A stretch of DNA of 64,000 nt from a candidate division FCPU426 bacterium (lineage in GTDB: Bacteria; Oederibacteriota; Muellerivitia; Muellerivitales; Muellerivitaceae), in the NCBI GenBank assembly GCA_003152075.1, contig PLZG01000079.1, positions 30,675-94,674 of the forward strand, in the 5' to 3' direction. A program made the position numbers and the translations under genes. The first letter of the stretch is position 1; every line of letters starts with the position of its first letter. Below are positions 41,733 to 51,317 of this stretch, piece by piece. The notes under the pieces are model-generated. The model did no database searches and was not told where the DNA came from. It saw only the letters and a list, made by a program, of their open reading frames with translations.

Positions 41733-43994
41733 GTGAAACGACGGATGTGGATTCAATTGATCGGGGTCTTAGCCTTTGGGCTGGCGGCCCCCCTGTGGGC
41801 TAAACACGGCCTTTTGTCCACCACGGATCGGGATGCCTGGATTGACCAGAGATTCCAGGACTTGGTGAACGGGGGACTCGTCAGCAATCCGGGCCGCCCC
41901 TTGAATGAATTGACTAACTTGCAAGTGGCCCAGTTAACCGCCGAAGCCGCCCATACGGTTCTCGCCCAGGCCGATGTCCTTCCCCCGCCGACCTTAGATG
42001 GAATGCCGCCCTCGATACCGGGGGATTTACCCGCGCCCAGTCCGGCCTTAGCCCCGGAACAGCAATCCTCACAGGTTTCCAAGGGTCTCAAGGATTTAGT
42101 GGAGGAATTTAAAAACGAATTGTCCGCCATGGATGTGGATGTGGCCAGGTTGGAGGATAAGATTTACGATCAAAAGCGCCGCAACGAAAATTTCGCCGCA
42201 CGGCAGCAGGAATACCTGAGACTCACGGGAACCACGCCCTATGGTGATGGGGCGGTTTTTTCCAACCTCTATCGCGGGTTCGGGGCCAACTCGAGCTACC
42301 CCAGCATGGACTATAACGACTTTATGTATCTTGATTTCGGTTTCAAGGGGGTTCCCGCGCCCTTCGTTCTTTTCGACGCCCAGCTCCGCATTACCCGGAC
42401 CATCGGGCTTTATTACGTCGACCCTATCACACCCCCCATCACCCTGCGTTGGCTGTCCCTTACCAATTTCAATGAGTTGGCCACCATCACGGTGGGTGAT
42501 TTTTATAAAAGCTACACGCCCCTGACTCTCTGGAACAACGACGTTCCGGTTTATACCTTCATCGAGCCCACTTCCTTCCAGCGGAACCGGAAGGCCGTGG
42601 AGGACCTGGTTTATATGGATCACGAACCCGACTGGCATTTACGGGGCTTTCAGGCCTCCTCGTCGATGGCCTGGCCCGACAACGTTTTCTTGAGTTACTT
42701 CAAGCTTCATATGATGGCCGGGGAGCTGAAATCCGCTACTCAGGCCAGCTTCAGTAATTACTTCGCCGCCAGTCAGGCCTCCTTGAGTTTTTTCAACGAT
42801 AACCTTGAGTTCAAAGGGGTGGGACTTCTTTTATGGAACGATCCTAACACCGTCAGTATTCCCTATATCGTTGACTTTCCCTCGACCTTCGCCAAGCAGT
42901 ACCAGATCGGAAGTTTAAGCGCGCGGCTCAACATACCTTTCGCCGACAAGGTCAGTCTCTCCGGGTCTTTGGAGGGAGCCTTCAATCAATACCAGGACGA
43001 CATCAACAATCCCCTGCGCGTATTTCAGGATTGGGCGGTCCTCGGAAACGCGTCCCTCAATATCTCCGGAGTCCACTTGACGACCAAATATTACAATGTG
43101 GGACCGTATTTTTACTCGCCGGGGGCCCAAACTAACCATTACTCGGCGGTTCCCGGGCAACAGGGTTATATCGGCACCAACCTGTTCCTCGATGACGCGC
43201 TACCGGGCTACCTGGATAATTACGTTTTCCAAAAAGTCGACCGTCCGGTCTTCGCTGGGTACGACCGCATGGCGGAAAACATGCTTCCTTATGGGGACGC
43301 CACTCCCAACCGTTTGGGAATGGTCTTCGGTTTTTCGGCGGATATCGGGAAGAATGGCTGGCTGAAGCCCCAGGCTTCCTGGATAGCCCCAATCTCCACC
43401 CTTCAGATGCACGAAATCCAGGCGGTTGATGTTTTGAACCCGGCGGGTACCGGAGCCGTGGCGGTGGACGCGGCCACCAATACCCAAACGGGCAGGACTT
43501 TCGGCGGATATGAGGGGGCCCTCACGATTGACCTCGCCAAAGCGATGGACCTCAAGGATAAAACCTACCAGGTCTCCTTCGATTACAAAAACCAGACGAC
43601 CGACTTGGGTATAGGGGCGGCCCTCTTCACCGTAAATACCTTCATTGCTTCCTGGGATTTTTGTCCTCCCATCAAAGGCTTTGACTCGCTTGTGTTTTCG
43701 GTGGGGTTTGAATCCATTAACTCCTCGGGCAGTGAATATGTCCTAAACGGTGTGGGAAGCCCTTCCACTTACGCCAATTATTCCTTTTACTTGGATACGG
43801 GAAGCTTGGGCAGTTACGCCTACACACCTTTGAATATCTCCAAGACCGTCTGGGCTTTTGGGGCCATGTACCCTCTTACCCCGGCTATCCGGTTCCGGGG
43901 GGATTTGTTCCTGAACCAATACACTTATACCGATGTACCCGGCTATGACCGGCACGACGAGATCGGGAGGATCGCCTGTGAAGCGTCTTTCTAA
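41733..43994 (+). CDS. Porin-like outer-membrane protein 2
   Basis: 753 residues from GTG 41733, 23 bases after gene 1. The signal peptide ends near PLWA. The head (AWIDQRFQDLVNGGLVSN...NLQVAQLTAEAAHTVL) is SLH-like and is followed by LAQADVLPPPTLDG, nearly repeated in gene 3. A coiled coil (LKDLVEEFKNELSAMDVDVARLEDKI) leads to the barrel, with TITVGDFYKSYTPLTLWNNDVPVY, a stretch shared with gene 3 (LGDFDESYTPLTLWNRDNLD). The last 17 bases overlap the next gene, which implies translational coupling. Confidence 0.8.
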   Translation: MKRRMWIQLIGVLAFGLAAPLWAKHGLLSTTDRDAWIDQRFQDLVNGGLVSNPGRPLNELTNLQVAQLTAEAAHTVLAQADVLPPPTLDGMPPSIPGDLPAPSPALAPEQQSSQVSKGLKDLVEEFKNELSAMDVDVARLEDKIYDQKRRNENFAARQQEYLRLTGTTPYGDGAVFSNLYRGFGANSSYPSMDYNDFMYLDFGFKGVPAPFVLFDAQLRITRTIGLYYVDPITPPITLRWLSLTNFNELATITVGDFYKSYTPLTLWNNDVPVYTFIEPTSFQRNRKAVEDLVYMDHEPDWHLRGFQASSSMAWPDNVFLSYFKLHMMAGELKSATQASFSNYFAASQASLSFFNDNLEFKGVGLLLWNDPNTVSIPYIVDFPSTFAKQYQIGSLSARLNIPFADKVSLSGSLEGAFNQYQDDINNPLRVFQDWAVLGNASLNISGVHLTTKYYNVGPYFYSPGAQTNHYSAVPGQQGYIGTNLFLDDALPGYLDNYVFQKVDRPVFAGYDRMAENMLPYGDATPNRLGMVFGFSADIGKNGWLKPQASWIAPISTLQMHEIQAVDVLNPAGTGAVAVDAATNTQTGRTFGGYEGALTIDLAKAMDLKDKTYQVSFDYKNQTTDLGIGAALFTVNTFIASWDFCPPIKGFDSLVFSVGFESINSSGSEYVLNGVGSPSTYANYSFYLDTGSLGSYAYTPLNISKTVWAFGAMYPLTPAIRFRGDLFLNQYTYTDVPGYDRHDEIGRIACEASF

Positions 43995-46359
43995 CCAACT
44001 TCACTTGTTGGCCTTCCTGGCCCTGCTTCTTCCGGCCCCCGGGTTCACCCTGGGTTCGGACAGTCTTTTTTCTACCGTTCCCTCGGGAGACATTACCTAT
44101 TCCCAGCTAGCCCAGTTGGAAAAGGAGGGATTGATTCCGAAGTCCCAAGGTAAAGTGATCCTGACCCGTTTTGAGGTCGCCGATCTTATTTGGAAAGCCC
44201 AGGGAAAATACGACGAGATTGTGCTGGCCCAGGCCGATGATATTCCCCCGCCGCCCCCGGACGGCGTAGTCGACACGACTCCCGCTCCAGCCAACGACAA
44301 AACCAGCCCCGCTCCGGCTCCGGCCGTTGCTCCCCCCCAGACCCCGGCTTCGCCCGCTTTCACGACTCCACCCGCAGCCGCCCCGTCAGCGGTTGATGAC
44401 GAGGCCGCATTAGCTGAGGCCAAAAAGAACCTTCACAGCCTCACAGAGGCTTATCAATATGAGTTAAAGAGAATCAAGGATAAGGTCGGCGCCGTGAAGG
44501 ACCACGCCACGGCATTGGACGCGTCCCAATACGATCTCTGGAGACGACTCCAAGGTGTCATCGAATATCCCAATGTCGCTATCCACGGCTTGGGAAGGGC
44601 TTTTGCTTTTTCCCAGCAGTATTTTGGAATTAAAACGGGTTTTTCTTTTGATAATTCTACTGTTCGAAACACTTACGGTTACCTTGATTTGATGCCGGAG
44701 GGAGTTGTCCAAAAAGAAGTGCGTTGGAATTCCATCTTACGGCTAGGTACCTTGATTGAACCTGATTCAAGCACTGATTTACTCGTTTTCCGCCGCATTT
44801 CTCTTGAGGTGAAAGCTCCCTGGTTCTCAGCGACCTTGGGGGATTTTGATGAATCCTACACTCCCTTGACCCTTTGGAACCGGGACAACCTGGATTTGCG
44901 CTACCGGCCCGAGATGTTCGCTCGTGAGGATGACACTAAAAAGTACGAGAGCTTCTTTAACAACGAGCCCAATTGGCCCTTCCGGGGCCTGCGGCTGAGC
45001 ACCGACGTGGTTTGGCCCGATCCTAGCCCCTTGGGCCGCTTGCAGCTTTCCGCCTTCACCCACATGATCGCCAATGGTTTTAATGCGGACCAAAAAAATT
45101 CCGGTTTCGTGGGACCCACCAATTTTACCGATTGGATCTTCGCCGGCCAAGGCCGGTTGGACCTCCAGAAATGGTATATGGGAGGAATGTCGTTGCAGAT
45201 AGGTTTGGGAGCCCACTTGGTGATCCTGGATGAGCCTCTTTATACGAACACGCCGGGGGCGTCCTACCAACCCTTCGATTCCACCACTTGGGCCCACCAG
45301 TATGTCATCAACAGTTGGGACCCCGAATTGCGGCTAGGGTTGGGCGGGGACGCTTACCTGGGAGGCCTTATGGACTTGGCCTATTCCACCTACCGGGATG
45401 ACAAGCTGGATACGGCGAAAGACACCAGCGACTACGCCATGTTGGGGGGGCCTTATTTCCAATTCGGCGACTCGAAAATCGGCTTTAATTTTCTTGATGT
45501 GGGCCCCAATTATTTTTCCCCCCTGGCCCAGACCAGGCAGGACAATGTGGATGGATCCAACTTACCTTTTTTTAGATACGCTTATTCACCTGAGCTGTTC
45601 CAACCCCTTTTACGAAACCAATATTTCCTGAGTAATGTGCCCAGGGCGGGTGCCATTTACGGGTTATATGACCGCACCCAGGACAACACTTTCCCCTATG
45701 GTTTGGCGACTCCTAACCGGCAGGGGATGGGCCTGGAATTGGACATAAAAACCCTTGAAAAACAGGCCCTCAAGGTCAAAGGCTCGGCCTATTTGGTGCA
45801 AGAAATCGGTGGTAATATCGTAGCTAACATCACCCAAACCGGTTTCACCACGGTGGACGCTCCAGCGCCAGGAACGGTGCTGACCCGGAAATTCACCTAC
45901 GTCAATATCGGTCCCTCGCTGAACCTGGGACCCTTGATGGGTTGGGACCGGGATTTGGAGATCGGGGGAAATGCCCGCTTTGAGCAGACCAATAGTTCGC
46001 TCGGGACCTTGACCAGTACCTGGATATTGGGAGGGCTTAGAGTGGGGGTTTTGCCCAGTGTGGATTTGTCCACGGCCTTCAGTTCGCAAAACGTGAACGG
46101 CACTGAAATGGGATATCAAGATAGCCTTTTCGCGAGGTATTCCTATCTCTTCGACAACTCGGACGTGGGGAGCTATGAACAATTCAATGTGAACGGGTCC
46201 ATTCAGAGTTTGAGATTCTCAACGGATTTTAAGGTGAACCGGAATTCCAATTTTTATTTGGACTACGATATTACTCAAGGAAATTTGCACCCGGCCGGAC
46301 CAATAAAAGGAACTCTTCACAACGAGTACATGGAAATAACATATGAAATCAAATTTTAA
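43978..46359 (+). CDS. Porin-like outer-membrane protein 3
   Basis: 793 residues. GTG 43978 is chosen because GGGAGG lies 7 bases upstream and the signal peptide (QLHLLAFLALLLPAPGFT) follows at once; the track start at 43933 is too early. The head SGDITYSQLAQLEKEGLIPKS...ILTRFEVADLIWKA is SLH-like, then LAQADDIPPPPPDG, a long Pro/Ala linker, a coiled coil (LTEAYQYELKRIKDKVGAVKDHA) and the barrel, ending MEITYEIKF. It overlaps the genes on both sides by 17 bases. The function is inferred as a porin or anchoring channel. Confidence 0.8.
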   Translation: MKRLSNQLHLLAFLALLLPAPGFTLGSDSLFSTVPSGDITYSQLAQLEKEGLIPKSQGKVILTRFEVADLIWKAQGKYDEIVLAQADDIPPPPPDGVVDTTPAPANDKTSPAPAPAVAPPQTPASPAFTTPPAAAPSAVDDEAALAEAKKNLHSLTEAYQYELKRIKDKVGAVKDHATALDASQYDLWRRLQGVIEYPNVAIHGLGRAFAFSQQYFGIKTGFSFDNSTVRNTYGYLDLMPEGVVQKEVRWNSILRLGTLIEPDSSTDLLVFRRISLEVKAPWFSATLGDFDESYTPLTLWNRDNLDLRYRPEMFAREDDTKKYESFFNNEPNWPFRGLRLSTDVVWPDPSPLGRLQLSAFTHMIANGFNADQKNSGFVGPTNFTDWIFAGQGRLDLQKWYMGGMSLQIGLGAHLVILDEPLYTNTPGASYQPFDSTTWAHQYVINSWDPELRLGLGGDAYLGGLMDLAYSTYRDDKLDTAKDTSDYAMLGGPYFQFGDSKIGFNFLDVGPNYFSPLAQTRQDNVDGSNLPFFRYAYSPELFQPLLRNQYFLSNVPRAGAIYGLYDRTQDNTFPYGLATPNRQGMGLELDIKTLEKQALKVKGSAYLVQEIGGNIVANITQTGFTTVDAPAPGTVLTRKFTYVNIGPSLNLGPLMGWDRDLEIGGNARFEQTNSSLGTLTSTWILGGLRVGVLPSVDLSTAFSSQNVNGTEMGYQDSLFARYSYLFDNSDVGSYEQFNVNGSIQSLRFSTDFKVNRNSNFYLDYDITQGNLHPAGPIKGTLHNEYMEITYEIKF

Positions 46360-47107
46360 AATCCTCCTTTTGCTGGCCTCCGCCGGGGCATTGGGTTGGC
46401 TTGGGTGCCAAGCCAAGGCCGTTCCCGTCGGGGCTTATAACGCTCCCGTGTCAGTTATTGACCGGACGACCGTCGCCAATTTTGATTCGGGTTCGGTGAG
46501 CATCAACCCCATGCTTTTTGAACCGGGAACGCCTAACAATATCCTTCAATTGCCGGGAGGCGTTCATGTGGTAAATAATTTCGCCAATTTTGAAAACGCC
46601 ACTTTGACCGTCGCCCCGCCGGGCGCGAACAATACCCCGATGGCCTGTCATGTTACCGGGTATATCAACGATCCGGGAACGGGAGTATACCCCGCGGTCG
46701 ACCTTCAAGCCCCGATGGAGTGGGGTGATAAATACAATATGAGCTTCTTCACGGGTGTGAGATTTTATTACAACATTTCCAGCGCGGACACGGTTTCAAA
46801 ACGTGTTTTCATGATTCCCACCTTTCAAACGCAAGGAACTCCCGCCGGTGGTTGTGACGTAACCAGCGGAAAATGTTACGACCATTTTGGGGCGTCCCTT
46901 GCCCCAACCAATGGGAGCTGGAAATCCTTTTCAGTGAAGTTCACCGACCTAACCCGTGCGGGATTCGGGACGCCCTTGAGCCCGGTTAATTTGAGCGGCT
47001 ATAACCTGACCCAGGTTCTTTGGCTTTTGTGGGAAGAAAGCAACAACAATACCGCCGGTTCGGTAAATGTTGATTTTTGGGTGGATGAAATCGAATTATT
47101 TCAATGA
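46343..47107 (+). CDS. CBM-like lipoprotein 2 of the outer-membrane operon
   Basis: 254 residues with lipobox GWLGC. The domain starts TVANFDSGSVSINPMLFEPG and contains SFFTGVRFYYNISSADTVSKRVFMIP, a Cys pair in GGCDVTSGKCYDHFGASL, and the end NVDFWVDEIELF, all parallel to lipoprotein 1. It starts inside the 3' end of porin-like gene 3. It probably binds a glycan at the membrane surface, as inferred for its paralogues. Confidence 0.75.
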   Translation: MKSNFKILLLLASAGALGWLGCQAKAVPVGAYNAPVSVIDRTTVANFDSGSVSINPMLFEPGTPNNILQLPGGVHVVNNFANFENATLTVAPPGANNTPMACHVTGYINDPGTGVYPAVDLQAPMEWGDKYNMSFFTGVRFYYNISSADTVSKRVFMIPTFQTQGTPAGGCDVTSGKCYDHFGASLAPTNGSWKSFSVKFTDLTRAGFGTPLSPVNLSGYNLTQVLWLLWEESNNNTAGSVNVDFWVDEIELFQ

Positions 47108-47126
47108 GGGATGGGGGAGGTTATTC

Positions 47127-47960
47127 ATGTTGAGTCGAAAGTGGTTTTTGTTCTCGGGGTTAACGGCTTTCGCCCTCACCGGCGGGCTCTGGATGATAGA
47201 AGGTTGCAGCGGAAAACTCCCCCCGATAGCGGCGGTTTTGCAGCCCGCGGCACCACCCCTTCCCCCGGACTTTATCAGCGACTTTGAAAACGGGAAGCCG
47301 CTCGTGAGCCCCACCTTGTTAAACTCAAACAACGGGGTGTGGAGGCCCTCCACCTTTGGCGGCAGTTCCACGGCGCCTAACGTGATCAACGGCCCGATCC
47401 TAGTTCCCAATACGGTGGCGGACGCCACCGACAGCAGCAAATACGCCATCCATATTTTCGCCTCCCTGGAGAACGTCGGAAGCGGCTGTGGATATGAGTC
47501 CGACCAATTGGTCTGCCCCCTTTATCACCCGGACACCAATACCTATTACGACGCTTCATCCTTCACCGGAATCCAATTCATGTTGAATATCCCACCCGAT
47601 GACCAGAATTTCAGCCCCGTTTTCCAGGTCGTGGTCGCGGAAACCGAGCCGCCCCCGGCGGAGTCGGGAACGGCGGGGGGAACCTGCCTGGGATCGCCGG
47701 GCTGTGGGGGAAGTTGCTTCAACCACTTTCAAGTCGCGTTGCCGGCTAGCCCTGGCGTGGGAACCGGAGGATGGGTCACTCTCTCCTTTAATTGGGCCAG
47801 TTTCAATTCCCCTTTTAGCTCGCCTCCCCAGCCATTGAGTTACTACTTGAACCACATCATCTTTTTGCAATGGACCTTCAGCAACAATACCGCGGGATTC
47901 AACGGTAATCCCCCTCATCCGACGGACTTTTGGGTGGATAACGTCAAGTTCCTTCCCTAG
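47127..47960 (+). CDS. CBM-like lipoprotein 3 of the outer-membrane operon
   Basis: 277 residues; ATG 47127 follows GGGGGAGG, so the track start (47067, inside the previous gene) is rejected. The lipobox is IEGC. The domain starts FISDFENGKPLVSPTLLNSNNGVW and contains YYDASSFTGIQFMLNIPPDD, nearly as in lipoprotein 1, several Cys (GGTCLGSPGCGGSCFNHF), and the end TDFWVDNVKFLP. It is the last gene of the operon and is followed by two terminators. Confidence 0.75.
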   Translation: MLSRKWFLFSGLTAFALTGGLWMIEGCSGKLPPIAAVLQPAAPPLPPDFISDFENGKPLVSPTLLNSNNGVWRPSTFGGSSTAPNVINGPILVPNTVADATDSSKYAIHIFASLENVGSGCGYESDQLVCPLYHPDTNTYYDASSFTGIQFMLNIPPDDQNFSPVFQVVVAETEPPPAESGTAGGTCLGSPGCGGSCFNHFQVALPASPGVGTGGWVTLSFNWASFNSPFSSPPQPLSYYLNHIIFLQWTFSNNTAGFNGNPPHPTDFWVDNVKFLP

Positions 47961-47974
47961 GATTTCTTCTTTCT

Positions 47975-48004
47975 AAAGGCGGCCCTTTGGGTCCGCCTTT
48001 TTTG
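47975..48004 (+). terminator. Terminator of the outer-membrane operon
   Basis: AAAGGCGG and CCGCCTTT form a perfect 8-bp stem followed by further T, 15 bases after the last stop codon. Confidence 0.85.
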
Positions 48005-48040
48005 TTTAACCAGACCGATTAACAATGAAAATCACCTTAC

Positions 48041-48074
48041 GAAAGCCCGGCCAAAACCGGGTCTTTTCTTTTTG
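48041..48074 (+). terminator. Second terminator before lepA
   Basis: GAAAG.CCGG and CCGG..CTTTTC pair around a CCAAAA loop, followed by a T-rich run. It backs up the terminator at 47975. Confidence 0.65.
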
Positions 48075-48099
48075 TGTTGAATGTTCTTGCGCCCGGTTC

Positions 48100-48127
48100 T
48101 TGGACTTTTCGGGTGTCTTGCTATACT
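48100..48127 (+). promoter_or_regulatory. Sigma-70-type promoter of lepA
   Basis: TTGGAC, a 16-base spacer, then TATACT. The expected start is about 22 bases before the TTG start codon of lepA, leaving room for the AAAGGAG ribosome site. Confidence 0.65.
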
Positions 48128-48156
48128 ACCCTCCCTCATTTAAAGGAGTTTGAATC

Positions 48157-49956
48157 TTGTCGCTCGAACATATCCGAAATTTTTGCATTATCGCCCACAT
48201 CGATCACGGCAAAAGCACGCTGGCGGACCGGCTTTTGGAATTCACAGGGGCCATTCCGCCAAGGGAAATGCGCGCCCAGCTGATGGACCAGATGGACCTG
48301 GAGCGGGAGCGGGGAATCACCATCAAGGCCAAGGCGGTGCGGTTCTTCTACAAGGCCAAGGACGGCTTGAAATACGAAATGAACCTCATCGACACGCCCG
48401 GCCACGTGGACTTTAACTATGAGGTCTCCCGAAGTCTCAAGGCTTGCGAGGGCGCCCTTCTTCTTATCGACGCCTCCCAAGGCGTGGAAGCCCAAACCCT
48501 GGCCAATGCTTTCCTAGCCATCGACCAGAACCTGACCATCATTCCCGTCATCAACAAGATTGACCTTCCGGCGGCGGATGTCGAGCGGTGCAAAAAGCAA
48601 ATGGAGGAATCGCTCGCTCTTCCAGGGGAGGACGCTATTTTGGCCTCGGCCAAGGAAGGCCTCGGCATTGAGGATATCCTGGAAGCCATCGTCAAGCGGG
48701 TGCCGCACCCCACCGGAAACGTGGAGAAACCGCTCAAGGCTCTCATCTTCGATTCCATGTACGACATTTACCGGGGCGTCATGATTTTCGTCCGTGTCCT
48801 GGACGGGGTGGTCCAAAAGGGCACTAAGATGAAGTTCATGGCCACGGGAAAAATTTTCGAGGTGGAGGAAATCGGCGTATTCAAACCCAAGATGGAAAAG
48901 GCCGAAAAGCTCTCCGCGGGGGAAGTGGGCTACGTGGCGGCCAACATCAAGGAAGTCCGCGACGCCAAGGTGGGGGATACCATCACCGATGAAGTGAATC
49001 CAACCGCCGAAGCCATGCCTGGTTTTAAGGATGTCCTTCCCATGGTGTTTTGCGGCTTATTCCCAATTGATTCGGAAGACTACGACCATTTGAAGGAAGC
49101 CTTGTCCAAACTCAAACTCTCCGACGCGGCTCTCTCCTATGAGCCGGAAACCTCGGTGGCCCTCTCCTTCGGCTTCCGCTGCGGGTTCCTGGGGCTCTTG
49201 CACATGGAAATCGTCCAGGAAAGGTTGGAGCGGGAATATAACCTCAACCTGATCGCTACCGCGCCCTCGGTCGTTTATAAGGTTAAGAAAACCGACGGGG
49301 AAACCATCTATGTGGACAATCCCACTAAATTGCCGAACCTAACTCTTGTCGATATCATTGAGGAACCCTATATCGACGCCAAGATCATCGTCCCAGCCGA
49401 TTACATCGGCCCCGTGATGACCCTCTGCCAGGAAAGACGGGGGGCGCACAAAAATACAAGCTTTTTGGATACGACCCGGGCGGTGGTTACCTATGAATTG
49501 CCCCTAGCCGAAGTGGTCATGGATTTTTTTGATCGATTGAAAAGCTGTACCAAGGGATACGCCTCGCTGGATTACGAGCCCATCGGCTACCGGGCCGGGA
49601 ATATCGTGAAGGTGGACATTCTTTTAAATAACGAGGTGGTGGACGCGCTTTCTTTTATGGTGCATCAGGACAAATCGGAGATTCGTGGCCGGGGAATCGC
49701 GGAAAAATTGAAGGAAATCATTCCCCAACAGCTCTTTGAGGTGCCCATTCAGGCCGCTATTGGGGGTAAAGTCATCGCCCGGGAGACGGTCCGGGCCCGG
49801 CGGAAGGACGTTTTGGCCAAGTGCTATGGGGGGGATGTCAGCCGAAAACGTAAGCTTTTGGAGAAACAAAAAGAGGGTAAGAAGCGCATGAAGTCGGTCG
49901 GAAGCGTCGAAATACCACAGGAAGCCTTTTTGGCGGTTTTGAAGGTTGAGGATTGA
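48157..49956 (+). CDS. lepA: Elongation factor 4 (LepA), back-translocating GTPase
   Basis: 599 residues, the normal length. TTG start with AAAGGAG upstream. GTPase motifs are [14 protein letters not shown] (G1), [14 protein letters not shown] (G3) and NKIDLP (G4). Domain II, the EF-G-like domains and the LepA-specific C-terminal domain ([29 protein letters not shown]) are all present. It acts on the ribosome, assisting translation under stress and ribosome assembly. It heads the housekeeping block and has its own promoter. Confidence 0.98.
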   Translation: MSLEHIRNFCIIAHIDHGKSTLADRLLEFTGAIPPREMRAQLMDQMDLERERGITIKAKAVRFFYKAKDGLKYEMNLIDTPGHVDFNYEVSRSLKACEGALLLIDASQGVEAQTLANAFLAIDQNLTIIPVINKIDLPAADVERCKKQMEESLALPGEDAILASAKEGLGIEDILEAIVKRVPHPTGNVEKPLKALIFDSMYDIYRGVMIFVRVLDGVVQKGTKMKFMATGKIFEVEEIGVFKPKMEKAEKLSAGEVGYVAANIKEVRDAKVGDTITDEVNPTAEAMPGFKDVLPMVFCGLFPIDSEDYDHLKEALSKLKLSDAALSYEPETSVALSFGFRCGFLGLLHMEIVQERLEREYNLNLIATAPSVVYKVKKTDGETIYVDNPTKLPNLTLVDIIEEPYIDAKIIVPADYIGPVMTLCQERRGAHKNTSFLDTTRAVVTYELPLAEVVMDFFDRLKSCTKGYASLDYEPIGYRAGNIVKVDILLNNEVVDALSFMVHQDKSEIRGRGIAEKLKEIIPQQLFEVPIQAAIGGKVIARETVRARRKDVLAKCYGGDVSRKRKLLEKQKEGKKRMKSVGSVEIPQEAFLAVLKVED

Positions 49957-49961
49957 GGCAT

Positions 49962-50053
49962 TAACCACAGAGTAAGGCTGAATATTTTATTTCAAGTTTA
50001 GGGAAAAAGATGTTGCCGTACCCTGTGTAACTCTGTTCACCCTATGGTGAAAT
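49962..50053. repeat. Dispersed inverted repeat (ACCACAGAG type)
   Basis: TAACCACAGAGTAAG on the left and CTCTGTTCACCCTATGGTG on the right form an imperfect inverted repeat that fills the gap between lepA and lepB. 'ACCACAGAG' elements are common intergenic repeats in several bacterial phyla. Confidence 0.6.
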
Positions 50054-50072
50054 ATTCTTTTGGGAGTTTTAA

Positions 50073-51050
50073 ATGGAAAATTTGAACACGGTGCTTTATA
50101 TCGCGGCGGGGGTTTTGACTGTCGTTCAGGCTATCCTACGTTTAATCCTTCCCTCTTTTCGCAAGAACCCAGCTAACGCAGGAATCATCGAAACGATCGA
50201 TTCCCTTTGGGTGGCTATGATCGTGGCCCTTTCCTTGAAGGCGGTTTTGCTCCAGCCCTTTACTATCCCCTCGGGTTCCATGGAGGACACCCTGCAAATC
50301 GGGGATTATATCTTGGTGAAGAAATACGAATTTGGCTATTCCTTGCTGAACAAGACGGCCAGATTTTTACAGTTTAAGAAGCCCCAGAAAGGGGACATTC
50401 TGGTTTTTGTCTACCCCAAGGACCCTTCCAAAGACTTCATCAAACGCTGTCGGGGCGTCGCCGGGGATGTTTTGGAATACAAGGACAAGGTACTTTACGT
50501 GAACGGGGTCAAGCAAGAGGAACCCTTCGCCAAGCACGACAGCCCGGGTGTTGAGCCGAGGGGTTACAAGGTCCTCTATTCGGGGGATCAACAGCCCGAT
50601 CCGGATGGACCCCTGGGGGAAAAGAAGGACGCTACCCGGGATAATTTCGGTCCGGTGACCGTGTTGCCGGGCCATTATTTCATGATGGGGGATAACCGGG
50701 ACAACAGCTGGGACTCCAGGTACTGGGGCCAGCTGGACGAGAAGCTCATCAAGGGAAAGGCCTGGTTGATCTATTGGCACCATCTGGATAACGGCTCTTT
50801 CTTCGCTCTGGCGGGGTTTGGGGCGGCTGCCGTTTTCATTCTCCTGTTCGTTTTGGCGATCATCCAAAAACCTACGAATCTTCCAAAAACGGGGAATGAT
50901 CCTGGCGGTTCAATGTCACCCAAAGGCCTTTTGTTTTCCGCGATCCTATGCCTGGCTGTTTCGGCCGTCCTGCTGTTTTGGACTGGAACCTACGACTTTA
51001 AGGAAAACTTGAGCCTACTGAGCAGCAGGATTTTTACGGTTGTTCGATAA
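50073..51050 (+). CDS. lepB: Signal peptidase I
   Basis: 325 residues. An N-terminal membrane helix is followed by the S26 catalytic domain: TIPSGSMEDTLQIGDYILV with nucleophile Ser69, IKRCRGVAGDVLEYKD with general-base Lys124, and GHYFMMGDNRDNSWDSRYWG. It cleaves signal peptides at the outer face of the inner membrane. After the catalytic domain there are two more hydrophobic helices (FFALAGFGAAAVFILLFVLAII and GLLFSAILCLAVSAVLLFW) that ordinary LepB does not have, making the protein longer than usual. Confidence 0.95.
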   Translation: MENLNTVLYIAAGVLTVVQAILRLILPSFRKNPANAGIIETIDSLWVAMIVALSLKAVLLQPFTIPSGSMEDTLQIGDYILVKKYEFGYSLLNKTARFLQFKKPQKGDILVFVYPKDPSKDFIKRCRGVAGDVLEYKDKVLYVNGVKQEEPFAKHDSPGVEPRGYKVLYSGDQQPDPDGPLGEKKDATRDNFGPVTVLPGHYFMMGDNRDNSWDSRYWGQLDEKLIKGKAWLIYWHHLDNGSFFALAGFGAAAVFILLFVLAIIQKPTNLPKTGNDPGGSMSPKGLLFSAILCLAVSAVLLFWTGTYDFKENLSLLSSRIFTVVR

Positions 51051-51064
51051 GGGTGTTTAGACCT

Positions 51065-51200
51065 TCTCCCTTGACGGGAGAAGGACAGGATGAGGGTGAA
51101 GGAATAATCATTAGGTACCCCTCACCCTACCCATCTCCCTGAAAGGACTCATAGGGAAAACCCCCTATGTACCCACAAAACCACGGCCAAGGGGCGAGGG
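51065..51200. repeat. Dispersed repeat element, copy B
   Basis: Positions 51117-51200 (CCCTCACCCTACCCATCTCC onward) match the left part of copy A at 7613-7695 with few changes. The preceding 51065-51102 (CTCCCTTGACGGGAGAAGG...GATGAGGGTGAAGG) corresponds to the right arm of copy A in a different order. Confidence 0.85.
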
Positions 51201-51268
51201 TTATTTGGTGCAGTTTGCCTAGCGCATAAGTTGATAGTAATTTTTTTATGGTGGTGTAATGATTTTTT

Positions 51269-51303
51269 TAATTAATAATTCAAAATTCACAATTCATAAT
51301 TCC
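51269..51303. repeat. AT-rich dispersed repeat before hemW
   Basis: AATAATTCAAAATTCACAATTCATAATTC, the reverse orientation of the TTTTGAATTATGAATTTT repeat seen at 9803, 12902 and 56243. Confidence 0.7.
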
Positions 51304-51317
51304 GTGGGGTTCGCGGC

